Below are positions 8,542 through 15,971 of a DNA stretch of 26,823 bases, in pieces. Source of the DNA: JBCDCU01 sp039180865 (GTDB lineage Bacteria; Pseudomonadota; Alphaproteobacteria; Rhizobiales; JACESI01); contig JBCDCZ010000025.1 of assembly GCA_039180865.1 (NCBI GenBank), positions 1-26,823 on the forward strand, written 5' to 3'. The position numbers and the translations under genes were made by a program. The notes beneath the pieces were generated by a model. That model had not been told where the DNA came from and ran no database searches. It saw only the letters and a program-made list of their open reading frames with translations. Positions within the stretch are counted from its first letter, which is position 1. Each line of letters opens with the position of its first letter.

Positions 8542-9810
8542 TTACTCCAAAATCAAAAAGGCACGGAAGTCGTTGACATTCGTTGCCGTCGGGCCGGGAG
8601 CAAAAAGCGCATCGAGCGCTTCAAACGCCGTATAGGCGTCATTGCCAGCCAGTAGCGCCTTGGGCTTCAAGCCTTTCTTCACAAGACCATCAATCGTTTT
8701 GGCGTCAATGAAGGCACCGGCATTATCTTCCGATCCGTCAATTCCATCCGTATCGGCTGCCAGCGCATAGATACCGTTTTCGCCTGAGATCTTAAATGCT
8801 GCGGAAAGAAGGAGTTCTGTGTTGCGGCCACCTCTGCCTTTATGACGGACAGTGACTGTCGTTTCACCACCGGACAACAGAACGCATGGTGGCTTAAAGG
8901 GTTCACCCAAGCGATGACATCGCGCCGCCAGAGCCGCCAGAGCACCACCCACGTCGCGCGCTTCCCCTTCCAGATCGTCGGAAAGGATGTAAGCCGAAAT
9001 CCCGGCAGCTTCGGCATACTGTTTGGCTGCAAGCAGCGACCGTTCAGCCGTTGCAACGAGCTTAACTTCGTCTCTCGAAAAGCCCGGATCGTTGGGTCTC
9101 GGCGCCGCTGCCTCTTCCCGCGCCATCCATGACACCACGCTCTCGGGCAAATCCATCTGATAACGTTCGATGATTTCGAGAGCATCCGCCCGGTCCGGCA
9201 GCGAGGGAACCGTCGGCCCGGATGCGACAAGGCTCGGGTCATCGCCCGGAATATCGGAAATAATCAGGCTCAAAACACGAGCCGGATGGGCGCAAGCCGC
9301 GAGCCGTCCTCCCTTGATCCCGGAGACATGTTTTCTGACGGCGTTCATTTCATGGATCGGCGCCCCGGATTTCAGGAGAGCGGCGTTGAGAGCCTGCTTG
9401 TCTTCAGGTGGTACAGAGGCTGGCGGAAGCGATAACAGCGATGATCCGCCACCCGAAATCAGAGCGACAACAAGATCATCTTCACCGCAACCGGAAACGA
9501 GATCCATCATCCGTCTTGCAGCCTCGAAGCTCCCTTCATCAGGCACCGGGTGCGAGGCTTCCACAATCTCGATCCGCTCACACGGAACCGCCGACCCTTT
9601 TCGCGTAACGACAAGCCCTTCCAGCGGAGATGAATAAGCCTCCTCAAACGCTCGCGCCATATGCGCAGATGCCTTACCTGCGCCGACGACAACAAGGCGG
9701 CCCTTGGGCGGATCCGGCACATAGTCTTTGAGCATCACTTTCGGATCGGCTGCATCAACCGCAGCCTGAAAGAGGTCGGAGAGGAATGCCCTTGGCTCAA
9801 ACTTCGTCAT
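8542..9810 (-). CDS. Glycerate 2-kinase (MOFRL family, GckA/TtuD type)
   Basis: A 422-residue enzyme that phosphorylates D-glycerate to 2-phosphoglycerate. Recognisable parts are VVVGAGKASAHMA near the N-terminus, ALISGGGSSLLSLP, the GIKGGRLA loop, LIISDIPGDDPSLVASGPT, and the C-terminal MOFRL domain with LLSGGETTVTV and GRGGRNTELLLS, then ALAADTDGIDGSEDNAGA. The length is normal for the family. I chose ATG 9810 (MTKFEPR) because upstream codons run into the cysG stop; the gap to cysG is then 16 bases, indicating co-transcription. Members serve the serine cycle, tartrate and hydroxypyruvate degradation. Beside a C1 island, a serine/glycerate link is possible but unproven. Confidence 0.92.
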   Translation of the reverse strand: MTKFEPRAFLSDLFQAAVDAADPKVMLKDYVPDPPKGRLVVVGAGKASAHMARAFEEAYSSPLEGLVVTRKGSAVPCERIEIVEASHPVPDEGSFEAARRMMDLVSGCGEDDLVVALISGGGSSLLSLPPASVPPEDKQALNAALLKSGAPIHEMNAVRKHVSGIKGGRLAACAHPARVLSLIISDIPGDDPSLVASGPTVPSLPDRADALEIIERYQMDLPESVVSWMAREEAAAPRPNDPGFSRDEVKLVATAERSLLAAKQYAEAAGISAYILSDDLEGEARDVGGALAALAARCHRLGEPFKPPCVLLSGGETTVTVRHKGRGGRNTELLLSAAFKISGENGIYALAADTDGIDGSEDNAGAFIDAKTIDGLVKKGLKPKALLAGNDAYTAFEALDALFAPGPTATNVNDFRAFLILE

Positions 9811-9826
9811 GCACTTGCGCCCCGGA

Positions 9827-11317
9827 TTATTCTGCTGCACCGGCAAGCGCGAAAGGTAGCCGCCGCTCGGCGGCATAGGTCGAAAACACTGTTCCGATTC
9901 CTATAATGACGGGATCGCCTTGCGCAGTCTCTTCCACCCCGCCGACAAGGTCCGACAACCGACCGTACCATATCCGCTCATTAGGCCGCGATGCATTCGC
10001 AACGACGACAACCGGTGTATCAGCCGCCATGCCATGGGCCATCAGGTTTTCGGAAACCTCATTCGCAGTTCGCGCCGCCATGTAAAAAACAAGGGTCGTA
10101 TCGCCGGACGCCATCCCTTGCCAATGCAGGTTATCCGGCAAGAGACCACTCTTCGAATGGCCGGTTACGAAACGAACGGATTGTGCATGGTCGCGATGGG
10201 TCAGAGAGACAGCAAGGCTCGAAGCAGCCGCCGAACCCGCAGTGATACCGGGAACGATTTCGAACGGAACATCCGCTTCCAAGAGATCAGCAATCTCCTC
10301 CCCTGCCCTTCCAAAAATCATTGGATCGCCCCCCTTCAGGCGAACCACGCGTTTGCCGGACAGCGCATGGCCGATCATCATCTGGTTGATCTCGTCCTGT
10401 TTACAGGATCGTCGTCCGCCGCGCTTTCCGACGTAGAGCCGTTCAGCTTCACGCCGGGCGAGTTCAAGGATTTCCGGCGACGACAGATCATCGAACATGA
10501 TGACGTCTGCCGCTTGCAGCGCTCTGATCGCCTTGATTGTCAGGAGATCGGGATCGCCCGGCCCTGAGCCGACAAGCGAAACAAAGCCGAGAGCGCCGCC
10601 GCCGGGTTGGCCGGTTCCCTTTGACGTGCGCTCGGCAAGCTCGAAAAGATCGCGTTCTGATACCGGTTCCGCTCTGAAGGCGCGCTCGACAAACCGTTCC
10701 CAGAAGACACGCCGGAGAGCCTGGTCTGGAATGCGTTTCTTGAGGTTGGAACGAAATGCTTTAGCAAGGCCGCCTGCCTTCGCGAGAGCCTTCGGCAACA
10801 TCACTTCGATCTTGCGGCGGATCGCCTGACCGAGGATCGGCGCAGCGCCATCGGTCGACACGCCGACTACAACCGGTGACCGGTTGACGATCGTCCCGAA
10901 TTGGAAATCGCAATATTTCGGATTGTCGATGACGTTGACCGGGACTTTTGCAGCCTTTGCCGCACAATAGAACGCCTGCGCCTCAGCATCGCTTTCGAAG
11001 TCGCCAAGCGCCACTGCGATACCTTCAAGATCTGAAATCGACCACGGGCGTATCTCGCTCTCGAAGCTTCCGGCCGCCGCTCCGCGGTCTAGAAGATCGG
11101 TCATTTCATGGGAAAGGTCTTCCGAAACGACGAGAACATCTGCGCCTGCTGCTGCGAGGAGTTCAGCCTTCCAGGCCGCCCCTTCCGACCCCCCGGCAAG
11201 CAGAACCTTGCGCCCCTCGAGCTTCAAAAAGACCGGAAGAACGGCGAGCGCCTCCATCCTCAGAAGCGCTTGCGTCTTTGGGCTTTCAGTATGCTGGATC
11301 GACGGGATTTTCGCCAT
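9827..11317 (-). CDS. cysG: Siroheme synthase CysG (fused precorrin-2 dehydrogenase / uroporphyrinogen-III methyltransferase)
   Basis: A 496-residue fusion, slightly longer than E. coli CysG (457). The N-terminal half has the NAD-binding VLLAGGSEGAAWKAELL and the VVVGVSTDGAAPILGQAIR catalytic region. The C-terminal SUMT half starts near 247 with LVGSGPGDPDLLT and has YVGKRGGRR, VVRLKGGDPMIFGRAGEE and VPGITAGSAAASSLAVSLTHR. It makes precorrin-2 from uroporphyrinogen III and carries it on to siroheme. Precorrin-2 is also the branch point to cobalamin. The start at ATG 11317 lacks a strong ribosome site; ATG 11257 (MEALAV, after TGAGG) is an alternative. The gene is first of a two-gene unit with glycerate kinase and divergent from the homocysteine methyltransferase gene. 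Confidence 0.94.
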   Translation of the reverse strand: MAKIPSIQHTESPKTQALLRMEALAVLPVFLKLEGRKVLLAGGSEGAAWKAELLAAAGADVLVVSEDLSHEMTDLLDRGAAAGSFESEIRPWSISDLEGIAVALGDFESDAEAQAFYCAAKAAKVPVNVIDNPKYCDFQFGTIVNRSPVVVGVSTDGAAPILGQAIRRKIEVMLPKALAKAGGLAKAFRSNLKKRIPDQALRRVFWERFVERAFRAEPVSERDLFELAERTSKGTGQPGGGALGFVSLVGSGPGDPDLLTIKAIRALQAADVIMFDDLSSPEILELARREAERLYVGKRGGRRSCKQDEINQMMIGHALSGKRVVRLKGGDPMIFGRAGEEIADLLEADVPFEIVPGITAGSAAASSLAVSLTHRDHAQSVRFVTGHSKSGLLPDNLHWQGMASGDTTLVFYMAARTANEVSENLMAHGMAADTPVVVVANASRPNERIWYGRLSDLVGGVEETAQGDPVIIGIGTVFSTYAAERRLPFALAGAAE

Positions 11318-11501
11318 GTGTACTGCCGGATTTCAATCTTGCGCCAATCCATCCCATATTTTGCGGCTCAAGACCAAATGTTCTTTTGCGCGAAGACGTG
11401 GTCTGAAAGATCAACCTTACCCGCATTTTAGAGCCCGGGGACATTGTGAAGACCTTCAAGATGAAGTGAGCACAGATAACCTGTTTCGCCAGCCCCTCGA
11501 A

Positions 11502-11530
11502 TTGACGATATAAAGACTTTTATATATGTT
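11502..11530 (+). promoter_or_regulatory. Promoter with repressor-type palindrome for the homocysteine methyltransferase gene
   Basis: TTGACG (11502-11507) and TATGTT (11525-11530) are separated by 17 bases. The palindrome ATATAAA-GACT-TTTATAT (11508-11525) fills the spacer. A bound dimer would cover both boxes, so repression is expected. The same arms recur at 19827-19846. ArsR-type SahR/SamR regulators of the methionine cycle bind AT-rich palindromes in Proteobacteria; assignment to them is inference. A transcript would start near 11537. Confidence 0.6.
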
Positions 11531-11578
11531 TATAGCCAAATTCAAAACCGGCGTCTGAAAAATAAGGAAAAAACGAGT

Positions 11579-12592
11579 ATGCGGATTTCGCTTGATACGC
11601 TTCTTGCGGAAAAGGGAACACTTCTGGCTGATGGCGCGACGGGAACCAACTTCATGAAAATGGGGCTTGAGCCCGGCTTTCCCCCTGACCTTTGGAACAC
11701 GAGCGAACAGGAAAAACCGGAAACGCTCCACCAGCTCTTCGTCGATGCGGGATCCGATATCATCCTGACCAACACGTTCGGCGCCAATGCCCCGCGCTTG
11801 AAGCTTCACAAGGCTGAAGACCAGGTCTACGAGATCAATAAAGCTGGCGCGGAAATCGCTGCGATGGTTGCAGCGAGGGCGCCGCGACCCGTCGTTGTTG
11901 CCGGTTCAGTTGGCCCAACCGGCGAATTGTTCGCCCCGCTTGGTGCTATGACATTGAGCGATGCCCGGGCAGCTTTCCGCGAACAGATGCAAGGCCTCAA
12001 GGACGGCGGCGCTGACGTTGCATGGATTGAAACCATGTCCGCAGCCGATGAAATTCAGGCGGCAGCCGAGGCAGCCGTAGAAGTCGGCCTTCCTTATGTC
12101 TTCACCGCAAGTTTCGACACGGCCGGGAAGACCATGATGGGTCTTGCTCCGAATGCACTCTCGGAGCTCTCCGCGTCGCTCCCCGGCGAAGCCATTGCGT
12201 TTGGCGCGAATTGCGGTGTTGGCGCATCCGATCTTCTGGTCTCGGTCCTTTCAATGCGTGATAGCGATCCGAAAGCCGTCATCGTTGCAAAGGCCAATTG
12301 CGGGATACCGGTCGTCAAGGGCGCAACGACGGAATACACCGGCACACCCGAACTCATGGCGGAATATATCCGGATGGCAGTCGACTCAGGCATTCGCATT
12401 ATCGGCGGCTGCTGTGGAACATCGCCTGACCATGTGCGCGCTATGCGCGATGCGCTTGACGCCCATACGCCGCGCACACGCCCCGTGCTTGAAGACATCC
12501 TCCAGGAACTTGGACCGCTCGTTGCCCCTCCTGCGAGCAATGATCGTGGCGAGCCCAGGCGTGAGCGACGGGGCCGGCGCCGGCGCGGCTAG
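11579..12592 (+). CDS. bmt: Homocysteine S-methyltransferase, Bmt/BHMT-like, with Arg-rich C-terminal tail
   Basis: A 337-residue protein of the homocysteine S-methyltransferase family, related to BHMT and to the first module of MetH. Zinc-binding cysteines are Cys212 (GANCGVG) and Cys278/Cys279 (GGCCGTSP). The N-terminal LLADGATGTNFM and VVAGSVGPTGE motifs are typical. The reaction is methyl transfer to homocysteine, giving methionine. The donor could be glycine betaine directly, as proposed for rhizobial Bmt, or the methylated corrinoid protein encoded 2.6 kb away. The last 15 residues (323-337) contain ten arginines, a tail that BHMT does not need and that other island proteins share. Start ATG 11579 follows AAGGA at 11564-11568. 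The promoter carries a palindrome inside its spacer. Confidence 0.85.
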   Translation: MRISLDTLLAEKGTLLADGATGTNFMKMGLEPGFPPDLWNTSEQEKPETLHQLFVDAGSDIILTNTFGANAPRLKLHKAEDQVYEINKAGAEIAAMVAARAPRPVVVAGSVGPTGELFAPLGAMTLSDARAAFREQMQGLKDGGADVAWIETMSAADEIQAAAEAAVEVGLPYVFTASFDTAGKTMMGLAPNALSELSASLPGEAIAFGANCGVGASDLLVSVLSMRDSDPKAVIVAKANCGIPVVKGATTEYTGTPELMAEYIRMAVDSGIRIIGGCCGTSPDHVRAMRDALDAHTPRTRPVLEDILQELGPLVAPPASNDRGEPRRERRGRRRRG

Positions 12593-12622
12593 TACTTTCG
12601 AGATCAGGATCGGTCGAAATCA

Positions 12623-12648
12623 GTCGCCTTTGCCGTGCTTAAGGCGAC
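12623..12648. terminator. Hairpin between convergent bmt and Fe-S protein genes
   Basis: GTCGCCTT (12623-12630) pairs perfectly with AAGGCGAC (12641-12648) over a ten-base loop. No clear T-run follows on either strand. It overlaps the stop of the minus-strand gene, so a shared terminator is likely but not certain. Confidence 0.45.
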
Positions 12649-13295
12649 GAAACAGGACTGCGGAACGCGTCCATATGGAAGCGCTGCTGATCCGCTGAGT
12701 AAATGTGCGATGGTCCGACTGGACACGCTTGCCGCGCGAGACAACCGCCCTCCCGGCAAGCGGTACCAGACGGCCCATTTACGTGGATGCGGCATGCATC
12801 GACGTCGTAGCCTTCAAGAGTGAAGGCTCCGACCGGGCATGTGGTAAGACACGGCTTTGACATGCAGGTCTCGCAGGGATGCGGGCGCTCCTTGGCCATT
12901 GTAACAGCGTGCGTTCCGTCAACCACGAAGACCGCGCGATAGGCGTGCCAGAGCCCGTAATACGGATCGATCAGAAGACCAAGCGGTGACGGTTTGATCG
13001 GATCGGCTTTGGCCGCCCAAGTGAGAAATGGAGGCGGCGGTTGATCGAACGGATAGATCGCCTTTGCTGAAAACTCTTCTGCGAGGGGATCGAGCACCGA
13101 CCGTGTCCAATCGTCGAGAGCGCTTTTACCTGCAAAACCGGAAGCCCTGAAAACCGGCCAGAAATCCCCGCCGCGATTTCCGATAATGAAGAGAGTCCGC
13201 TCTACTTCTTCAGCGTCATCGACGAAACCGCCCCGCAACGCGAGACCCAAGGGTCGCAGCCCGTCTCTCAGTGCGGTTTCAAGATCCACGTTCAT
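12639..13295 (-). CDS. Iron-sulfur protein with MMACHC/QueG-like N-terminal half, in the corrinoid island
   Basis: A 218-residue protein. The C-terminal part holds eight cysteines at 141, 144, 149, 153, 168, 180, 185 and 191, arranged C-x2-C-x4-C-x3-CP ... C-x4-C-x5-CP. That is enough for two [4Fe-4S] clusters and is reminiscent of QueG and reductive dehalogenases. The first 130 residues follow the order of human MMACHC (CblC): a short amphipathic start, a LFIIGNRGGDFW strand, and IDPYYGLWHAYRAVFVVDG in the place of MMACHC's HPRFGGWFAIRGVVLLPG. This fold binds corrinoids. By inference the protein reduces or delivers cobalamin, or feeds electrons to the activator. It lies 95 bases downstream of mttB on the same strand. 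Annotation pipelines would probably call it only 'ferredoxin'. Confidence 0.72.
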   Translation of the reverse strand: MNVDLETALRDGLRPLGLALRGGFVDDAEEVERTLFIIGNRGGDFWPVFRASGFAGKSALDDWTRSVLDPLAEEFSAKAIYPFDQPPPPFLTWAAKADPIKPSPLGLLIDPYYGLWHAYRAVFVVDGTHAVTMAKERPHPCETCMSKPCLTTCPVGAFTLEGYDVDACRIHVNGPSGTACREGGCLARQACPVGPSHIYSADQQRFHMDAFRSPVSSP

Positions 13296-13390
13296 TAGTC
13301 TTCATAGAGCCGGAAGGCGCGTCGCACTGCATCATAGTGGATCCTCAATCCCTCCTTCATAGGGACGAGGGTCGACGCCTCCCCATCTTT

Positions 13391-14947
13391 TCATGTGAAC
13401 GCGTCGGGCATAGACTCCTTCCGCCTCGCTATGAAGTCTTTGAGGCTGTCATTAACACCCTCGTCGATGACAGGCGCTTCATAGTCGTCAAGCATACGCT
13501 TGCAGAGCATGCGCGCGCGATCCTCCGCCCGCATCTCGCCATCTGCAAGCCACTGCTCATAAGAATTGTTGTCCGCAACCGACGAACGATAGAAGGCTGT
13601 TTCGAAGTTGGCCTGGGTGTGTGCGCATCCAAGGAAGTGATTGCCGGGGCCGACCTCGTTGAGAGCCGAAAGCCCCTGCCCGTTTTCCGACATGTCGACG
13701 CCTTGCGAAAACGCCTGCATCATGCCGAGCTGGTCGCAATCCATGATGAACTTTTCGTAAGACGATACGAGCCCGCCTTCCAACCAGCCCGCCGAATGGA
13801 GAACGAAATTCGTGCCCGCCATAAGCGTTGGTGTGATGGTTTGCGCGCTCTCGTAAGCGGCTTGTGCATCAGGCACCTTGGAACCACAAAGGGAGCCCCC
13901 CGAGCGGAACGGAATGCCGAGACGGCGCGCGAGTTGGGCGGCACCATAAAGCACCATGGCCGGTTCCGGCGTTCCAAATGTCGGAGCACCCGATTGCATG
14001 GAAATCGAGCTTGCGAAGGTGCCGAAAAGAACCGGTGCGCCCGGCCTGCAAAGCTGGGTAAAGGCAGCACCGGCCAGAACCTCGGCGAGGATCTGTGTCA
14101 GTGTCGCAGCGGTTGTCACGGGCGACATGGCGCCTGCGAGAATGAACGGTGAAACGACACAGGCCTGGTTGTTGCGCGCGTAGACTTTAGCAGCGCCAAG
14201 CATCGTGCCGTCGAACGTCATCGGCGAGTTGGCGTTGATCAGGTTGATGACGACGCAATTTTTATCGACGAACTCATCACCGAAGACGAGCTTTGCCATC
14301 GATATCGTATCCTCGGCGCGCTCAGGTGCGGTGACGGACCCCATGAACGGCATGTCGGAATAACGAATATGAGTGTAGACCATATCGAGATGGCGTTTGT
14401 TGACCGGGATGTCGACCGGCTCACAGACCGTTCCGCCCGAATGGTGCATGGCCGGAGCCATGTAAGCAAGCTTCACGAAATTGCGAAAATCATCAATTGT
14501 CGCGTAACGCCGATTGCCTTCAAGATCGCGCACAAAGGGCGGTCCGTAGACCGGGGCGAAGACCGTATTGTTGCCGCCAATCTGCACCGAGCGGGCAGGA
14601 TTGCGGGCATGTTGGGTGAACTCAGAAGGAGCGGTCTTGAGCAGTTCGCGACACATCCCTTTCGGGAACCGCACGCGTTCGCCTTCGACCTCCGCACCTG
14701 CCTTCTTCCACATCCCGACGGCTTCCGTATCCTCTCGGAATTCGATGCCGATTTCCGCAAGAACCGTATCCGCATTGGCTTCGATGATGGCAAGCGCTTC
14801 TTCGTCAAGAACGTCGAAGGTCGCAATCTTGCGCGTGATGTAAACATTCTTTTGAACACTGCCGCCAGTGCGTTGGGCGCGGCGTGCCGATCGTCCGCCG
14901 CCTCCGCGCGCTCTACGCGATCCTGTTGTTTCCTGTTGTTCCGCCAT
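13391..14947 (-). CDS. Non-pyrrolysine MttB-family trimethylamine/quaternary amine methyltransferase
   Basis: A 518-residue TIM-barrel methyltransferase of the trimethylamine methyltransferase superfamily. Typical segments are ALAIIEANADTVLAEIGIEF, the FAPVYGPPFV loop, LINANSPMTFDGTML, VVSPFILAGAMSPVT and GGSLCGSKVPDAQAAYESA. No in-frame amber codon is present, so pyrrolysine is absent. It belongs with the glycine-betaine (MtgB), proline-betaine and carnitine demethylases rather than true MttB. It should move a methyl from a quaternary amine to the corrinoid protein encoded divergently at 15206. Residues 10-27 are an Arg/Gly-rich extension (SRRAR, GGGGRSARRAQR) before the barrel. ATG 14947 has a weak AGAGCGG upstream. 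It is co-transcribed with the Fe-S protein. The substrate is unknown. Confidence 0.9.
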   Translation of the reverse strand: MAEQQETTGSRRARGGGGRSARRAQRTGGSVQKNVYITRKIATFDVLDEEALAIIEANADTVLAEIGIEFREDTEAVGMWKKAGAEVEGERVRFPKGMCRELLKTAPSEFTQHARNPARSVQIGGNNTVFAPVYGPPFVRDLEGNRRYATIDDFRNFVKLAYMAPAMHHSGGTVCEPVDIPVNKRHLDMVYTHIRYSDMPFMGSVTAPERAEDTISMAKLVFGDEFVDKNCVVINLINANSPMTFDGTMLGAAKVYARNNQACVVSPFILAGAMSPVTTAATLTQILAEVLAGAAFTQLCRPGAPVLFGTFASSISMQSGAPTFGTPEPAMVLYGAAQLARRLGIPFRSGGSLCGSKVPDAQAAYESAQTITPTLMAGTNFVLHSAGWLEGGLVSSYEKFIMDCDQLGMMQAFSQGVDMSENGQGLSALNEVGPGNHFLGCAHTQANFETAFYRSSVADNNSYEQWLADGEMRAEDRARMLCKRMLDDYEAPVIDEGVNDSLKDFIARRKESMPDAFT

Positions 14948-15093
14948 TCTATCCGCTCTTGAATTTCACCGGGAATCCCGTGTTTCACCATACCATAGGG
15001 AGCGGTTTTTGCTTCCAATAGCTTGTTTGCGGCGCAGATTTGACGCCGATTGTCGATTCGTCGATACCTGTCCTTGTTACGGTCTGGTTCGCC

Positions 15094-15139
15094 ATGGGGC
15101 CGCCTCTTGCAGGGGCAGCCCCATCACACTATGTGTGAT
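15094..15139 (+). promoter_or_regulatory. Overlapping hairpin/palindrome in the mttB-corrinoid divergent region
   Basis: ATGGGGC (15094-15100) pairs with GCCCCAT (15118-15124) around an inner GCCTCT/AGGGGC stem. Immediately after, ATCACAC-TAT-GTGTGAT (15123-15139) is a perfect palindrome sharing two bases with it. Located 67 bases before the corrinoid gene, it could be a leader RNA switch or a protein operator. I could not match a known riboswitch. Confidence 0.4.
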
Positions 15140-15205
15140 CGGCTAAGGACACCCGTCCACCACCGCTTTTAAGTGCGAGCATGGACTGCGCACACGGAGA
15201 CGCAC

Positions 15206-15907
15206 ATGTCAGACGACGACGAAATCATCCTGTCTGAATTGTCCGACGAAGATCTCGTCGCGCAGATGATGGACGACCTTTACGACGGTCTCAAAGAAGA
15301 GATTGAAGAAGCGACCCACATCCTTCTTGAGCGCGGTTGGGTACCCTATGATATTCTGACCAAGGCCCTTGTCGAAGGCATGCGCATCGTTGGGATCGAC
15401 TTCCGTGACGGCATTCTGTTCGTGCCCGAAGTGCTTCTCGCTGCAAATGCGATGAAAGCCGGTATGTCGATCCTGCGTCCGCTTCTTGCGGAAACCGGCG
15501 CGCCGAAGCTCGGCACCATGGTGATCGGGACGGTCAAAGGCGACATTCATGATATCGGCAAGAACCTTGTCGGCATGATGATGGAAGGCGCCGGTTTCGA
15601 CGTGCACGATCTCGGCATCAACACCGATGCGGACGAATACATCACCGCACTTGAGGAGCACAAACCAGACATCCTCGGAATGTCGGCTCTCCTCACAACA
15701 ACCATGCCTTACATGAAAGTGGTCATTGATGAGATGAAAGAGCGTGGCATCAGAGACGATTACGTCGTTCTGGTAGGTGGCGCGCCGCTCAATGAAGAGT
15801 TCGGTCAGGCTATCGGGGCAGACGCCTATTGCCGTGATGCCGCCGTTACGGTTGAAACCGCTAAAGAATATATGGCAAGACGCCATAATCAGATGGGCTC
15901 TTACTAA
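15206..15907 (+). CDS. Free-standing corrinoid (B12-binding) protein, MttC/MtbC-like, with acidic N-terminus
   Basis: A 233-residue methyl carrier with a helical cap and a B12-binding Rossmann domain. The cobalt lower-ligand motif DxHxxG is Asp113-Ile-His115-Asp-Ile-Gly118 in VKGDIHDIGKNLV, followed by SALLTTTMPYM and VLVGGAPLN for the nucleotide tail. It accepts a methyl from the MttB-like enzyme and gives it to the pterin or homocysteine methyltransferase. Of the first 36 residues, 15 are Asp or Glu and one is Lys, well beyond ordinary MtbC proteins. Start ATG 15206 is preferred over GTG 15173 because CGGAGA sits at 15195-15200. It is first of an operon with DUF1638, separated by a small hairpin that could keep its mRNA more abundant. 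Confidence 0.93.
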   Translation: MSDDDEIILSELSDEDLVAQMMDDLYDGLKEEIEEATHILLERGWVPYDILTKALVEGMRIVGIDFRDGILFVPEVLLAANAMKAGMSILRPLLAETGAPKLGTMVIGTVKGDIHDIGKNLVGMMMEGAGFDVHDLGINTDADEYITALEEHKPDILGMSALLTTTMPYMKVVIDEMKERGIRDDYVVLVGGAPLNEEFGQAIGADAYCRDAAVTVETAKEYMARRHNQMGSY

Positions 15908-15941
15908 CCGATCTACGGTAAGGCTCTGAATTCGTCGAAGC

Positions 15942-15957
15942 TCCCGCGCATGCGGGA
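15942..15957 (+). other. Small intercistronic hairpin
   Basis: TCCCGC-GCAT-GCGGGA lies between the corrinoid and DUF1638 genes, just before the GGAGG of the latter. It has no T-run, so mRNA stabilisation or partial attenuation is more likely than termination. Confidence 0.4.
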
Positions 15958-15971
15958 TCTTGGAGGCGGCT

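Noticed and set aside
13391..14947. Pyrrolysine-containing MttB
   Set aside because: The frame is complete with no in-frame TAG, and the aligned region reads normal residues.
15123..15139. CRP-type binding site
   Set aside because: The half sites are TCACA then TGTGA, the reverse of the TGTGA-N6-TCACA order CRP needs.
14948..15205. Cobalamin riboswitch before the corrinoid or mttB-like gene
   Set aside because: I looked for a B12-box-like segment and the surrounding helices and found none, so it is not claimed.
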